From Adiantum capillus-veneris (Eukaryota; Streptophyta; Polypodiopsida; Polypodiales; Pteridaceae), in assembly GCA_014529385.2 (NCBI GenBank), contig CM043963.1, positions 74,369,412 through 74,433,411 of the forward strand: a DNA stretch of 64,000 bases, in the 5' to 3' direction. The position numbers and the translations under genes are program-made. Each line of letters begins with the position of its first letter. The first letter of the stretch is position 1. This document shows positions 42,799-54,177 of the stretch, one piece after another. The notes beneath the pieces were generated by a model. It did not search any database, had not been told where the DNA came from, and saw nothing but the letters and a program-made list of their open reading frames with translations.

Positions 42799-44277
42799 TG
42801 TCACGAGGACGTGGCAGTTATTAACCATGTCACAGAGATGTGGCAACTGCTAACCTTGGTTGTTGGTTTCTTTCCAATGGGGTTTATTTTATTTGTTTAA
42901 GACCCTCTTTTTGAAGTAGCAAACGGTCGGACATTGTATGGCCAATGTGAACGGTAGATTCACCCGCAGACGGGAAGGGGTCGGCACTAGAATTCGTATG
43001 GTAAGAGGATGTCTAGGCTCAGAGCAAGATCATATAGGTCCCCCCGTCGCACTTAGCAAGTTGGTGGATACTAGGAAGTGAACTCAATTAAGGCATAAAG
43101 TCAAGGTGGGACTACCAACAAAAAGTATCCGACAGTTGGGCCACATTGCATTTTTGGATGCGGTCCCAATGAGGATAGATGGTCAGAAGACCAGTGGGAG
43201 CCCAACGGCAGCATCTCCTAAAATTTAGGGAACTGCTATTTTGGGCCACGAAATGTGTTCGCGTCATTACCTTCGGTATGACTAGGGGAACACTTTACAA
43301 CTCTGCCGCGAAGTCAACTGACGCACCAGTTGAGATATTTTTAGCAGGGAAAGCCCAAACTCGGAAACTGGGCGACGTGTCAGCTTGTGAGCGATTCTGC
43401 CACTCTGGGAGGCAAAAACGAGCTGCATATCATCAAAGGGGGCGCCATTTTCAACCACAGGCGGATTGCAACAGGTACAGAAGCTATGGAATGCTTACCT
43501 TGCCCTCTATGCACAGTATGGTGACGGGAGTGATGCCCCGCACGCTACATACTGCTCTCTTTCTCCCCTACGTGCAGTTATGTGATGCCCCACAAGAGGG
43601 CTACTCATTTGACTGATGTACAGTTGTGTGGGTTCATGCTTTTGTGCTGAGGCAAGAGCCTCCTTGAGCAGGAACAGGGGTAGCTAATTGCTGCTCCAAA
43701 GCAGGCACTGGTGAGGGTCATAACCTCACCGTACAGGTGCAAAATCAGCGCTGTGTATGCGCTGTAATTTGACTGTTTTTCAGCCATACGGACGCCAGGA
43801 TCATTGGGAATCGTGCCCCACTGGCAAAGGACAGTTAGGGGACTGTTTGGGGCTGAAAACAGGGCAAAAACCAGTAAATACAGCGTGCTGAATTTACTGT
43901 TTTTGGACAGGAATCAGAGGGTATACGACAGTGCAAGCGAGTTCCAGCAGGGGAATTGGTTTCGCGCAAGTTTTGGGGCTGTTATGCTGCCGAAATTTGG
44001 CCAAATCAAATGGTATCTAGGTGGATACACGTGAAGGATTCCCAGGACCTTACCTTGTAATTTACCCTCCTAAAGAATAAAGAAATACCGAAAGGGGCGC
44101 CAATTTTGGGGCCTACAGGTTGTCGGCGTCTGCTCGGAGCATTCTAGCTTCCGAGCCGTGTGTGTGATGAAGTGTTAATTCTCGTTACAGGTCTCCTTTG
44201 CAAAGTGCTCTGTGTGTGTGTTTAAGTAAAGATTTTCGGGTGAAAGCCAACGCCTACCGCCCTACGGGCCGGTTTCA
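42799..44277 (+). repeat. Chromovirus 5' LTR (1479 bp)
   Basis: Begins TGTCACGAGGACGTGG and ends GGCCGGTTTCA. The 3' part has an AATAAAG polyadenylation-like signal followed by the core motif AAATACCGAAAGGGGCGCC, which is shared with E2 LTRs. An inverted repeat GGTGAGG/CCTCACC occurs near 43710-43730. A 145-codon open frame inside is not considered a gene. Confidence 0.95.
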
Positions 44278-44294
44278 TGGTTCCATCGCCGGGA
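44278..44294 (+). other. Chromovirus primer-binding site, tRNA-Glu-like
   Basis: TGGTTCCATCGCCGGGA begins at the first base after the LTR. It fits the complement of a plant tRNA-Glu 3' end except for one or two positions, and not the initiator-Met site used by E2 and F. The tRNA assignment is from memory of tRNA sequences and needs checking. Confidence 0.6.
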
Positions 44295-44375
44295 TATCAA
44301 TCACTTTTTCCTCAAAGAGTGAGCCTGGATTGTTCAGGGTAAAGACACACAGTGCAAGAACACGGGGATTACACT

Positions 44376-47300
44376 ATGGCCAACAAGGGGAAGGGAATTA
44401 TGGAAGAGGGTTCCTCTCCAAAGGACAGGCAGGAGATTCCTATGGTTTTTGAGATTGGCGAGAGCTCACGGCCACGTCAGTCTGTACCTCCTGTCAACGT
44501 GAATGTCCCTCCAGTAGTACAGGGCTTTATGACAGGGCAACTCGAGGATGATGCGTTTAAGACTCAGTTAGTTGCCGCGGTGAATGTCTTTTCGCAGCTG
44601 GTGCAGAATCCGAGGTTTATGGAATTCTTGCAAGCGCCACCAGTGCAACATCAAAATAGGCAACCTACGCCGCGTACGGAGCTTGTTGAAGCTCAAGCCC
44701 AGGTACTACATGAGGCGCAGGAGGAAAGGGAACACTCGCATGTTGCGGAGTCGGGGGCTCCAAAGCAGGTTCCTCCCGTGCTTGAACAGGTGGCTAGAAC
44801 GCCTATTCCACAGGTTATGCCAGTTCAGCCCGCCACCTTTCAGAGCCAGCATACTATCTTGTATGGACAGGGAGCTGGATACCAGGCTATGCACTCAGTT
44901 TTTCCACCACCCACGGTACATCCTGGGTATTTCGGGGGTGGATCAGTGTTCCAAAGTATGGTTGGTTATGCGTCTGGAAGTCAGCCGTACATGCCAGGAA
45001 CAGTGTTCGGGGGTATGCAAGGCATCATGCCAAACCCCATGTATGGTACTATCGGCATGCAGCAAGGTTTCCACGGCAACCAGGGCCAGTTTGGGGTGCC
45101 ACAAGGTCATTTTGGCATGGCTTGTTTTTCTGGACAGCAGCCAGATATCGCACCTCTGACGCAAAATGTGAATGGCCAACACGTGCCGATCATGCCTAGT
45201 ACACTGCCCATGTTGCAGACCATTCCGTATGACAACTTGGGGGCACTAGAGAAGCCGAAGGCTTACAAAGAGGGTGGTGCAACAGTAAAGTTCAGTACCT
45301 TCAGTGGTTTCGAGGACAAGACAAAGGCACTCACTTTCCTCCAGCAGTTTGATACAGCTTATGCGGGAGGGAATTTTACAGAGGCCTCGAAGGTCAGGAA
45401 AGCTGCCACTTTCTTAAAGGACAATGCGCTTACCTGGTGGACGACATTGTTAATGCAAGGACAGGCACCCGCCACTTGGGTTTACTTCAAGCAAATGTTT
45501 GCATCTGCTTGGCTATCAAATGAATTTGAAGCCGATGTCCTGACAGATTGGCACCAGCTTACGGCAGCTTCGTGCAAGAGCTTGCTGGAGTACAATAGGA
45601 GGTTTTGTAAAGCATTACTCTCAGTGACCTCCTACAGATTTGTGCCACTGACAGAGCAGATAGAGAAGTATTGTTGTGGGTTGCCTAAAGGGCTTCGCGA
45701 TTACTGTACAAAGAATAGAGTGGCTACCCTTACTCAGCTTATGGAAGTTGCGAACACTGGTCTTGCCCTGTTGAAAGGAGAGGACAGTGGATTTCCGAGC
45801 AGTGATAAAGGAGGGCAGCAAAAGAAAAATTCAGCGAAGAAGCCCTTTGTGAAGACGGCTCCTGATGCGTCACAGGGGTCAGAAAAGGCCACCAAGGACA
45901 AGGATTCAGCTGGGACTTCTGGAGCGCAGGCAAAGAAACAAAAAAGGAAGCCTTTTGTGCGCAAGTCGCTCGAGGAAAAGAAGGTCCTAATGGCTGAGAA
46001 CAAATGCTTTATATGCGAGCAGCCTGGTCATATTTCTATCAATTGTCCACAAAGGAAAAGGCCAGCTGACTCAGAGGATAAAGAAGACCAGAAAGGCAAG
46101 AAGCCAAAACCCACGGCAGGTTTAGTGCCAGACATGGTGGGTGACAGGCCCAGCACAGATGCCAGTGAGTTATGCAGGGCATGGGGTAAAGTTAGGGATC
46201 ATACGGCACTCATCTTCTTTGATCCCGGTGCCAAAGCCAACTTTATCTCACCAGAGTTAGCTATGAAGCTCGGCATCAAAGCTGAAGAGATGGGGTACAC
46301 AGCAGAGGCAGGGTTGGCATGTCCTGGCCACTTAGAGTGTGTTACTCCCATCATTGGAAAACTGCGTCTGCATATTCAATCGTATGTGGACACTGAAGAG
46401 TTCTACATCATGCCGCTGGAAGGTTGTGACGCCTTGTTGGGGATCCCGTGGATGTTCCGAGTGCATGGAGTCTTGGATGCCTACAACAAAAAGATCACTC
46501 TACAGCATAGGGGCAAAACTCACATCTTGGATGTAAAGCTTAAAGGAGAGTCAGTCCCTATTGTATCTGCTTCTGCTATCACTTCTGTAATAAAGAATCA
46601 TCTTTCTGTGTACTTGATTTTTGCACGTGATGTCTCAGATAGGGATCAGTCAAATTTATCTATGTTAGATAAAGAAAGGTCAGCATTTTTGCAAAAGTTT
46701 AGTGACTGTTTTTCTGATTCATTACCGTTGCAATTACCGCCAGAGAGACCTGAGGACCATCGGATAGATTTGGTGCCAGGGTGTAGCCCACCAAATAGAC
46801 CTCCCTACAGGGTTAGTGCGGCGCAGCAGAAAGAGATTATGGGCCAGGTTGAGGAGTTATTAGAGAAGGGGCTGATTCAGCCTAGTTCTTCACCCTTTTG
46901 CTCCCAAGTGCTCCTAGTGCAGAAGAAGGATGGCTCATGGCGCATGTGTATTGATTACCGTGCGTTGAATAAGAATACCATCAAGAATAGGTTTCCTATT
47001 CCTCGCATTGATGATATTCTCGATCGTTTAGAGGGTGCTGCAATTTTCAGTAGGATAGACCTGAAGAGTGGGTACCATCAGATTCGTATACGCCCAGAGG
47101 ATGTGCACAAGACTGCGTTTAGAACGACATTTGGTCTTTATGAGTTTCTAGTGATGCCGTTTGGGCTAACAAATGCTCCTGCCACGTTCAACAGAATGAT
47201 GGACCGGATTTTCCGCTCGCATCAACAGTTTGTTGGAACGTTCTTCGATGACATGATTGTGTATTCGAAGAATGAAGAGGAGCATAGGCGTCACTTGACC

Positions 47301-49586
47301 ATTGTGTTCGAAGAGCTGCGCAGTCACAGGTTACTTGTCAATCCTAAGAAAAGTGAATTCTTCCTTGAAGAGATCCACTTTCTGGGCCACATAGTCTCAA
47401 AGGATGGTGTTAGAATGGATCCCGCAAAGGTCGAAGCTATCAAGACATGGCCAGGCTTGAAGACTGTGCACGATGTCAGAAGCTTCTTGGGATTGTGTTC
47501 CTACTATAGAAGGTTTATCAGAAATTTTGCAGAGATAGCATCGCCTCTTCACGCATTGCAAAAGAAAGAGGTCACTTTCAGATGGACCCAAAAAGAGATT
47601 TCAGCTTTTAGTCTCTTAAAGGAAAAGTTGACTTCAGATCCAGTTATTGTTTTGCCAGATCTCAGGAAGTCATTTGTGGTCCAGTGTGACGCGTGTGGCA
47701 GTAGCATCGGAGCAGTGCTAATGCAAGATGGACGGGTAGTAGCATATGAAAGCCGAATTTTGCAAGGGCCAGAGAGGACTATGCAAGTCTATGAGAAAGA
47801 ACTCTTGGCCGTTATTCATGCGCTTTCTAGCTGGAAGCACTACCTCTTAGGTGCTGATTTTGTTGTCCAAACAGATCATCAGACCTTGCGATACTTCTTG
47901 ACACAATCAAAGTTATCCGAAAAGCATATGCGATGGGCAAACATTCTTTCCATGTTCCACTTCCAGATTATGCATGTGGAAGGCAAGAAGAATGTTGTGG
48001 CTGATGCGTTATCAAGAAAGCCACAAATTTCAGCTGTGTCAATTCCTTATCATCATGAGTTAGATGACATGAAGGAACAGTATACTGCTGATGAAGATTT
48101 TGCAAGGATCTTTGAACAGTTACAAGAGGGGCAACATCACGAGCACTACCTCCTCAGAGACGGTTTTATGACGATGCATGGCAGACTTTGTGTCACTAGG
48201 CCACTGCGACATAAGGTCATGGAAGAGAGTCATGTCCCACCGTATGCAGGGCATCGTGGCATTGATGCAACAGTTAAAGCGGTAGAGACGTTCTTCTATT
48301 GGCCTACCTTGAGGAGAGATGTGGATGCCTTTGTGCGAGCATGCATAGTTTGCCAAAAGGTCAAGTTTGACAGGCAAAAGGCACCAGGGTTGTTACAACC
48401 ACTGCCGATTCCGGATAAGCCATGGGAAAGCATTGCTATGGACTTTATCTTTGATCTTCCAAGGACGCCAACAGGGAATGATGGTATATGGACCATTATC
48501 TGCAGGTTCAGCAAGCAGGCCCATTTTATCCCTGTCAGGAAGAAGATAAAATCTGATCAGATGGCACGCTTGTTCATGTACAATGTGTTTAAGTACCATG
48601 GTATGCCACAATCGATTATCAGTGATCGTGATCCTCGCATGACCAGTTTGTTCTGGAGAGGATTGTTTGAGAACATGGGTACTACGCTCAAGTTCTCGTC
48701 TTCGTTTCATCCACAAACTGATGGACAGTCAGAAGAGGCCAATTCTACTGTCTTAGATCTGCTGAAATGCTATGTGTCAGATAATAAGGGCAAGTGGGAA
48801 CAGTATTTGTCTATGCTTGAGTATGCATACAATAATACGGTGCATTCGTCTACTGGCAAAGCACCTTTTGAAATTGTTGAAGGCGGCAAAAAGGTTCCTC
48901 CCATTTTGCACACAAAGGACAAGATCTTTGAGGCAAATCGATATGTTGAGAACATGGATGAGATGTATAAGAAGATTAAAGTTGCCTTGGAGAAAACTCA
49001 GGCAAAACAGAAAAAGGCTGCTGATCGTCACCGTCGTGAATTGTTACTATCACCTGGTGATTGGGTTCTCTTAAGGTTCGAAAAGGCAAGGTTAAAGAAG
49101 ATGAAGGGCAAGGAACGGCTGTTTCCTAAGCTCAGCATGCGTTACTATGGGCCTTTTCAAGTGCTTGACAAGATCAGCGATGTGGCTTACAGGCTGAAAT
49201 TGCCTGATGCATGGAAGATTCATAATGCGTTTCACGTGAGTCTTCTAAGACCCTTCGTGGGTGATGTGCCAGAAGATATGCCAGTTGAGGATCAGCCAGA
49301 AGTTGAGGAACTTGATGAGATCCTGGTACCTGAGCAAGTTTTGGCACATAAGGACAGAAAAGTTAAAGGACAAGTTGCAAGACGCTATTTGGTGAAGTTC
49401 AAGAACTATCCGCCTATGGATGCAAAGTGGATGGAAGAGCATGAACTGTCAGAGTCACCAAATGTATTGCAGCTTTACCTTGAAGCCTTTGGGTTACAGC
49501 CTACTTATGCCCCAACCCAACGTGTACAAAGGAGGGGTAATGATAGAGCTAGTACATCGAATGTACATATGAATTCAGTGCCATAG
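44376..49586 (+). CDS. Gag-Pol polyprotein of the chromovirus
   Basis: An unbroken frame of 1736 codons; the first ATG gives MANKGKGIMEEG. Residue numbers count from a GTG eight codons upstream. Order: a Gag N-terminal Pro/Gln-rich region; a retrotransposon Gag domain (about 310-470, FLKDNALTWWTTLLMQGQAP); a basic linker; a zinc knuckle CFICEQPGHISINC (552-565); a retropepsin with DPG at 624; RT with CIDYRALNKNTI and active site FFDD at 964-967; RNase H (CDACGSSIGAVL, then KELLAVIHAL); integrase with a His-Cys zinc finger ending CIVC, then the D,D-35-E core (MDFIFDLP, ISDRDPRM, SEEANSTV); and a C-terminal chromodomain (YLVKFKNYPPMDAKWMEEHE). It makes the particle, copies the RNA and integrates the cDNA. 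Gag and Pol share one frame, so regulation by frameshift is not needed. Confidence 0.95.
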   Translation: MANKGKGIMEEGSSPKDRQEIPMVFEIGESSRPRQSVPPVNVNVPPVVQGFMTGQLEDDAFKTQLVAAVNVFSQLVQNPRFMEFLQAPPVQHQNRQPTPRTELVEAQAQVLHEAQEEREHSHVAESGAPKQVPPVLEQVARTPIPQVMPVQPATFQSQHTILYGQGAGYQAMHSVFPPPTVHPGYFGGGSVFQSMVGYASGSQPYMPGTVFGGMQGIMPNPMYGTIGMQQGFHGNQGQFGVPQGHFGMACFSGQQPDIAPLTQNVNGQHVPIMPSTLPMLQTIPYDNLGALEKPKAYKEGGATVKFSTFSGFEDKTKALTFLQQFDTAYAGGNFTEASKVRKAATFLKDNALTWWTTLLMQGQAPATWVYFKQMFASAWLSNEFEADVLTDWHQLTAASCKSLLEYNRRFCKALLSVTSYRFVPLTEQIEKYCCGLPKGLRDYCTKNRVATLTQLMEVANTGLALLKGEDSGFPSSDKGGQQKKNSAKKPFVKTAPDASQGSEKATKDKDSAGTSGAQAKKQKRKPFVRKSLEEKKVLMAENKCFICEQPGHISINCPQRKRPADSEDKEDQKGKKPKPTAGLVPDMVGDRPSTDASELCRAWGKVRDHTALIFFDPGAKANFISPELAMKLGIKAEEMGYTAEAGLACPGHLECVTPIIGKLRLHIQSYVDTEEFYIMPLEGCDALLGIPWMFRVHGVLDAYNKKITLQHRGKTHILDVKLKGESVPIVSASAITSVIKNHLSVYLIFARDVSDRDQSNLSMLDKERSAFLQKFSDCFSDSLPLQLPPERPEDHRIDLVPGCSPPNRPPYRVSAAQQKEIMGQVEELLEKGLIQPSSSPFCSQVLLVQKKDGSWRMCIDYRALNKNTIKNRFPIPRIDDILDRLEGAAIFSRIDLKSGYHQIRIRPEDVHKTAFRTTFGLYEFLVMPFGLTNAPATFNRMMDRIFRSHQQFVGTFFDDMIVYSKNEEEHRRHLTIVFEELRSHRLLVNPKKSEFFLEEIHFLGHIVSKDGVRMDPAKVEAIKTWPGLKTVHDVRSFLGLCSYYRRFIRNFAEIASPLHALQKKEVTFRWTQKEISAFSLLKEKLTSDPVIVLPDLRKSFVVQCDACGSSIGAVLMQDGRVVAYESRILQGPERTMQVYEKELLAVIHALSSWKHYLLGADFVVQTDHQTLRYFLTQSKLSEKHMRWANILSMFHFQIMHVEGKKNVVADALSRKPQISAVSIPYHHELDDMKEQYTADEDFARIFEQLQEGQHHEHYLLRDGFMTMHGRLCVTRPLRHKVMEESHVPPYAGHRGIDATVKAVETFFYWPTLRRDVDAFVRACIVCQKVKFDRQKAPGLLQPLPIPDKPWESIAMDFIFDLPRTPTGNDGIWTIICRFSKQAHFIPVRKKIKSDQMARLFMYNVFKYHGMPQSIISDRDPRMTSLFWRGLFENMGTTLKFSSSFHPQTDGQSEEANSTVLDLLKCYVSDNKGKWEQYLSMLEYAYNNTVHSSTGKAPFEIVEGGKKVPPILHTKDKIFEANRYVENMDEMYKKIKVALEKTQAKQKKAADRHRRELLLSPGDWVLLRFEKARLKKMKGKERLFPKLSMRYYGPFQVLDKISDVAYRLKLPDAWKIHNAFHVSLLRPFVGDVPEDMPVEDQPEVEELDEILVPEQVLAHKDRKVKGQVARRYLVKFKNYPPMDAKWMEEHELSESPNVLQLYLEAFGLQPTYAPTQRVQRRGNDRASTSNVHMNSVP

Positions 49587-49743
49587 ATAGAAATGGCAAA
49601 AGTATGAAGGCCTCATTAAGTCATTTGTATCTATGTATGTTACGACCTTTCTTGCGGATACATGCGACGATAAAAGAGTGTTGATAGCACAAGATCATCA
49701 GTGGCGTGTATTTATGGTATGCAATCGAGGACGTTTGTGATTT

Positions 49744-49756
49744 CAAGAGGGGGGTA
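49744..49756 (+). other. Chromovirus polypurine tract
   Basis: CAAGAGGGGGGTA directly precedes the 3' LTR. Confidence 0.85.
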
Positions 49757-51235
49757 TGTCACGAGGACGTGGCAGTTATTAACCATGTCACAGAGATGTG
49801 GCAACTGCTAACCTTGGTTGTTGGTTTCTTTCCAATGGGGTTTATTTTATTTGTTTAAGACCCTCTTTTTGAAGTAGCAAACGGTCGGACATTGTATGGC
49901 CAATGTGAACGGTAGATTCACCCGCAGACGGGAAGGGGTCGGCACTGGAATTCGTATGGTAAGAGGATGTCTAGGCTCAGAGCAAGATCATATAGGTCCC
50001 CCCGTCGCACTTAGCAAGTTGGTGGATACTAGGAAGTGAACTCAATTAAGGCATAAAGTCAAGGTGGGACTACCAACAAAAAGTATCCGACAGTTGGGCC
50101 ACATTGCATTTTTGGATGCGGTCCCAATGAGGATAGATGGTCAGAAGACCAGTGGGAGCCCAACGGCAGCATCTCCTAAAATTTAGGGAACTGCTATTTT
50201 GGGCCACGAAATGTGTTCGCGTCATTACCTTCGGTATGACTAGGGGAACACTTTACAACTCTGCCGCGAAGTCAACTGACGCACCAGTTGAGATATTTTT
50301 AGCAGGGAAAGCCCAAACTCGGAAACTGGGCGACGTGTCAGCTTGTGAGCGATTCTGCCACTCTGGGAGGCAAAAACGAGCTGCATATCATCAAAGGGGG
50401 CGCCATTTTCAACCACAGGCGGATTGCAACAGGTACAGAAGCTATGGAATGCTTACCTTGCCCTCTATGCACAGTATGGTGACGGGAGTGATGCCCCGCA
50501 CGCTACATACTGCTCTCTTTCTCCCCTACGTGCAGTTATGTGATGCCCCACAAGAGGGCTACTCATTTGACTGATGTACAGTTGTGTGGGTTCATGCTTT
50601 TGTGCTGAGGCAAGAGCCTCCTTGAGCAGGAACAGGGGTAGCTAATTGCTGCTCCAAAGCAGGCACTGGTGAGGGTCATAACCTCACCGTACAGGTGCAA
50701 AATCAGCGCTGTGTATGCGCTGTAATTTGACTGTTTTTCAGCCATACAGACGCCAGGATCATTGGGAATCGTGCCCCACTGGCAAAGGACAGTTAGGGGA
50801 CTGTTTGGGGCTGAAAACAGGGCAAAAACCAGTAAATACAGCGTGCTGAATTTACTGTTTTTGGACAGGAATCAGAGGGTATACGACAGTGCAAGCGAGT
50901 TCCAGCAGGGGAATTGGTTTCGCGCAAGTTTTGGGGCTGTTATGCTGCCGAAATTTGGCCAAATCAAATGGTATCTAGGTGGATACACGTGAAGGATTCC
51001 CAGGACCTTACCTTGTAATTTACCCTCCTAAAGAATAAAGAAATACCGAAAGGGGCGCCAATTTTGGGGCCTACAGGTTGTCGGCGTCTGCTCGGAGCAT
51101 TCTAGCTTCCGAGCCGTGTGTGTGATGAAGTGTTAATTCTCGTTACAGGTCTCCTTTGCAAAGTGCTCTGTGTGTGTGTTTAAGTAAAGATTTTCGGGTG
51201 AAAGCCAACGCCTACCGCCCTACGGGCCGGTTTCA
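49757..51235 (+). repeat. Chromovirus 3' LTR (1479 bp)
   Basis: Same length and ends as the 5' LTR; two base differences seen on visual comparison. Confidence 0.95.
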
Positions 51236-51240
51236 TCTTG

Positions 51241-51263
51241 ACCTCTATCTATTGGAGATTCAG
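51241..51263 (+). mobile_element. Continuation of the split truncated LINE A copy
   Basis: CTCTATCTATTGGAG encodes LYLLE, matching the codons that follow RCLG in the other LINE A copies. It ends where an LTR-like TGATATC begins. Confidence 0.55.
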
Positions 51264-51644
51264 TGATATCGAGCAGGGTTACTCAAAGAGAGAGGCTCAC
51301 ACACCGGGAGACACCTAGAGACGAACCACCCGACCATAGCCACCATCCGGTAGCTCCCCGTGCTCGGGCCAGCGTCTGAGGACGTAAGCATGCACCTCTA
51401 AGACCGAGCGTCCCATACCACCCGGCCTCACCTCCTTGAGGTGACCTTGCGCACTCCTAGCCTCACGGGCTAACCACTGGCACTCTACCAGTGGGGGTCG
51501 ATAACTACAAATGAGGCCTTGGCCTCCTTTTTATAATAATGGCTGGCCACACTGACCAGGCTCACACTACGTCCGCCCGGACACTGGACACCCATCCTGA
51601 CGGCGTCTGGGCTAGATCCCCTCTCTTGTAAGCAGGACATAACA
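51264..51644 (-). repeat. Probable LTR of a minus-strand gypsy fragment
   Basis: On the minus strand the sequence runs from TGTTATGTCC to ...GATATCA, with TG...CA ends. It is preceded by AAGGGGGGAAGTA, a good polypurine tract, so it would be the 3' LTR. The far edge is inferred from the TG...CA rule and the end of LINE similarity. Confidence 0.55.
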
Positions 51645-52873
51645 TACTTCCCCCCTTAAGAACCATTGATGTCCTCACCAATGAAGTGGGGGTATTGAGC
51701 TAGCTCTAACTGATTCTCAAGTAGCAAACCTTTTCAATTGACCCTTCCATTTAATTAAGTACTCGTCATAAGCTTTTTGGCGCAAATGACGGGTACGATG
51801 ATCTAAATCAGCCTCTGGTTCTCGAGGAATATACTCAGTTTTCATATCTTGCCATATATTTTCCTCGATAGGCACAACAACGTAGGCTTTGCCTAATTTT
51901 TCTCTAAGGCGGCTGACATGCTGATGTATGGATTTGAGCCTAAATCCCCGATTGCTATTGGCTTAGAGAAAGTCAAGGATCGCCAAGCTCGTGATTCCTA
52001 ACTGTGGAAGATACCTTTCCCAACCAGACTGTTTGCGAGAGACATAAACTCTCAACATGTCCTCCAACGTTTGGTTCATCCTCTCTGTTTGTCCATCGGA
52101 CTCACAATGGTCAGAAGACGACGTACTCAACTTCGTCTAAAGATGAGCAAACACACCTCGCGAGAATCACCTAGTGAACTTAGTATCTCGATCACTGACG
52201 ATATCCTTTGGCCGACCATTTAGCTTGTAAAGCTAGTCGACAAATAAAACCACCAACTCATGGCTTTTTACTGTCGACTTCGATGGTATAAACTTCGCCA
52301 CTTTTGTGAGTCTATCGACCACCACCCAAATGGCGTCATTGCCCCGACTAGTATTTGGCAAACCAACGATAAAGTCCATGGAAATGCTTTGCCACTTGGC
52401 ATCTGGGATTTCTAATGGATGTAGCAAGCCAGCTTTCCTAAGGCGCTCTATCTTATTGACCTAACATTGAGTGCATCTCTTCACATAGCTCTCTATGTAG
52501 GAGCGCATCCTTGGCCAATAGAAATATCGCTTGACCAAAGCCAAAGTTCTTTGGATGCCTCTAAGAACATCGTGGCATTCGAACAAAATCTTTTGTCGAA
52601 CCTCATCGATTTTCGGCATGCAGACCTTCCCATTTCTAAACAATATTCCACCTCTAATGGAATATTGTCACTGTCCCGTCTCTCCAACATGACTCACTTG
52701 GGTCTCTGGACCACCCAAGCCTGTACACGAGTCATGTCCCACTTCGACTTCGTTCCATATCTTGCCAAAATAGCTATCGGAACAACATAGTCCTCAAAGA
52801 GAGAGAGAGGAATCCGTTGAGATTTCATCCATAGACAAGGCATCGACCTCAGGGCGCGAAACTCTCTCGTGGC

Positions 52874-52874
<1 letters not shown>
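51645..52874 (-). pseudogene. Gypsy integrase/chromodomain fragment
   Basis: Minus-strand frames give a degraded integrase zinc finger (KILFECHDVLRGIQRTLALV and RCTQC near 52470), then the core SISMDFIVGLPNTSRGNDAI near 52360 with WVVVDRLTKVAKFIPS. After gaps comes a chromodomain-like EYLIKWKG near 51740 just before the polypurine tract. Several stops interrupt it. The upstream RT and RNase H part is missing; the fragment ends at the (TC)n tract. Confidence 0.8.

Positions 52875-52912
<38 letters not shown>
52875..52912. repeat. (TC)n tract left of the inverted LTR pair
   Basis: About 38 bp of TC, passing directly into the truncated start of an E2-like LTR (CAAACTGTTGACG without the first TGTAA). 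Confidence 0.95.
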
Positions 52913-52915
<3 letters not shown>

Positions 52916-54177
52916 CTGTTGACGTGTCAAGCCACTTAAGAACGGAGCCAACCTGCAGATCTTGACCAAGAGGCCTAAACCCTAAGAAGAAGAAGCAGAA
53001 AAAGAAGAAGCAACAAAAGAAGTTTCTACCTACTTCTGGGACCCCATCCGATGGGGACCCAAGTGACCTAAATAAAGCAGGACACACCTTGCGTAGAAAC
53101 TGATGACGTGGTAAATTGTATGGAGCTTCCGGATTTTTCGTTGGCATGATGACAAGGCAGACTGTGCGGATGCCCGCGTTTTACACTACTGGCGTAGCAC
53201 TTGTACGGATTTTCGTAATTTGCACTGGCTGATTTTCAACGCCAGTTTTTGGACCATATGCTTTTAGAACTTGAAGCTTTTCATTGTAACGGCTTTTGGG
53301 AGGCAAAGGGGCTTTTAATATGAACCAAGGGCTCATTCTCTGGCATGCTCCGAGTAGAGGCGCAGAGGATGAAGTACTGGCATTGTACTAAGTTCAAGCT
53401 AAATAAAGAGACACCGAAAGGGGCACCAAGGTTTGGGGCCAGTGCTCTCTCGAGGTGGAACTCCGCCACTCCCCGTCTCGTGTGTCGTGCACTCTCTATC
53501 TCTTTCAATTTAGTTGTTATTGAAGTGCTTAAAGTTGTTCAGTCTATTCTTCTCCGTTGAAACGTGTTGCCCGTCCCCGTGACATTGGTATCAGAGGTTG
53601 TCACGGGGACGAGCACCCCGTGCCAACGGAAAAGAACAGACTGAACAACTTTAAACACTTCAAATAACAATTGAACTGGAAGAGAGTGCACGACACACGA
53701 GACGAGTTCCACCACGAGAGAGCACTGGCCCCAAACCTTGGCGTTCCTTTCTGTATTTCTTTATATTGCTTGAACTCGGTACATCGTCGGTACTCCATCC
53801 TCTGCACCTCCACGCGGAGCATGCCAAAGAATGAGCCCTTGCCTCATATTTAAAGGCCTTTGGTCTCTTTACGAAATCCGTAAAGGTGCCACGTCATCAA
53901 CGTAAAACGCAAGCGTCCGTACAGTCTACCAGGTCATCATGCCAACGAAAAATCCAGAAGCTCCGTACAATCTACCACGTCATCAGTTTCCAGGCAAGAA
54001 GGTGTCTCCTGCTTTATTTAGGTCACTTGGGCCCCAATTGGACGGGGTCCAAGAATTTGGTAAAAACTTCTTCTGTTGCTTCTTCTTCTTTTGCTTCTTC
54101 TTAGGGTTTAGTCCTCTTGGTTAGGATCTACAGGTTGGGTCCGTTCTTCAATGGATTGACACGTCAACAATTTGTGA

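Larger units (their letters stand above)
42799..51235 (+). mobile_element. Intact young Ty3/gypsy chromovirus
   Basis: An 8437-bp element with two 1479-bp LTRs, TG...CA ends, a primer-binding site, one uninterrupted gag-pol frame, a polypurine tract, and a perfect 5-bp target duplication TCTTG (42794-42798 and 51236-51240). By eye the LTRs differ at only two positions (near 42969 and 43790 of the left copy) with no gaps. All catalytic motifs are present and the chromodomain follows integrase. It is inserted in a truncated LINE A copy. This looks recent and possibly able to move. A second, older copy is at the right edge of the window. Confidence 0.95.

Noticed and set aside
43179-43616. 145-codon open frame, repeated identically at 50137-50574
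   Set aside because: Lies inside the chromovirus LTRs. The two copies are identical because the LTRs are; there is no domain, and the older LTR at the right edge does not keep the frame.
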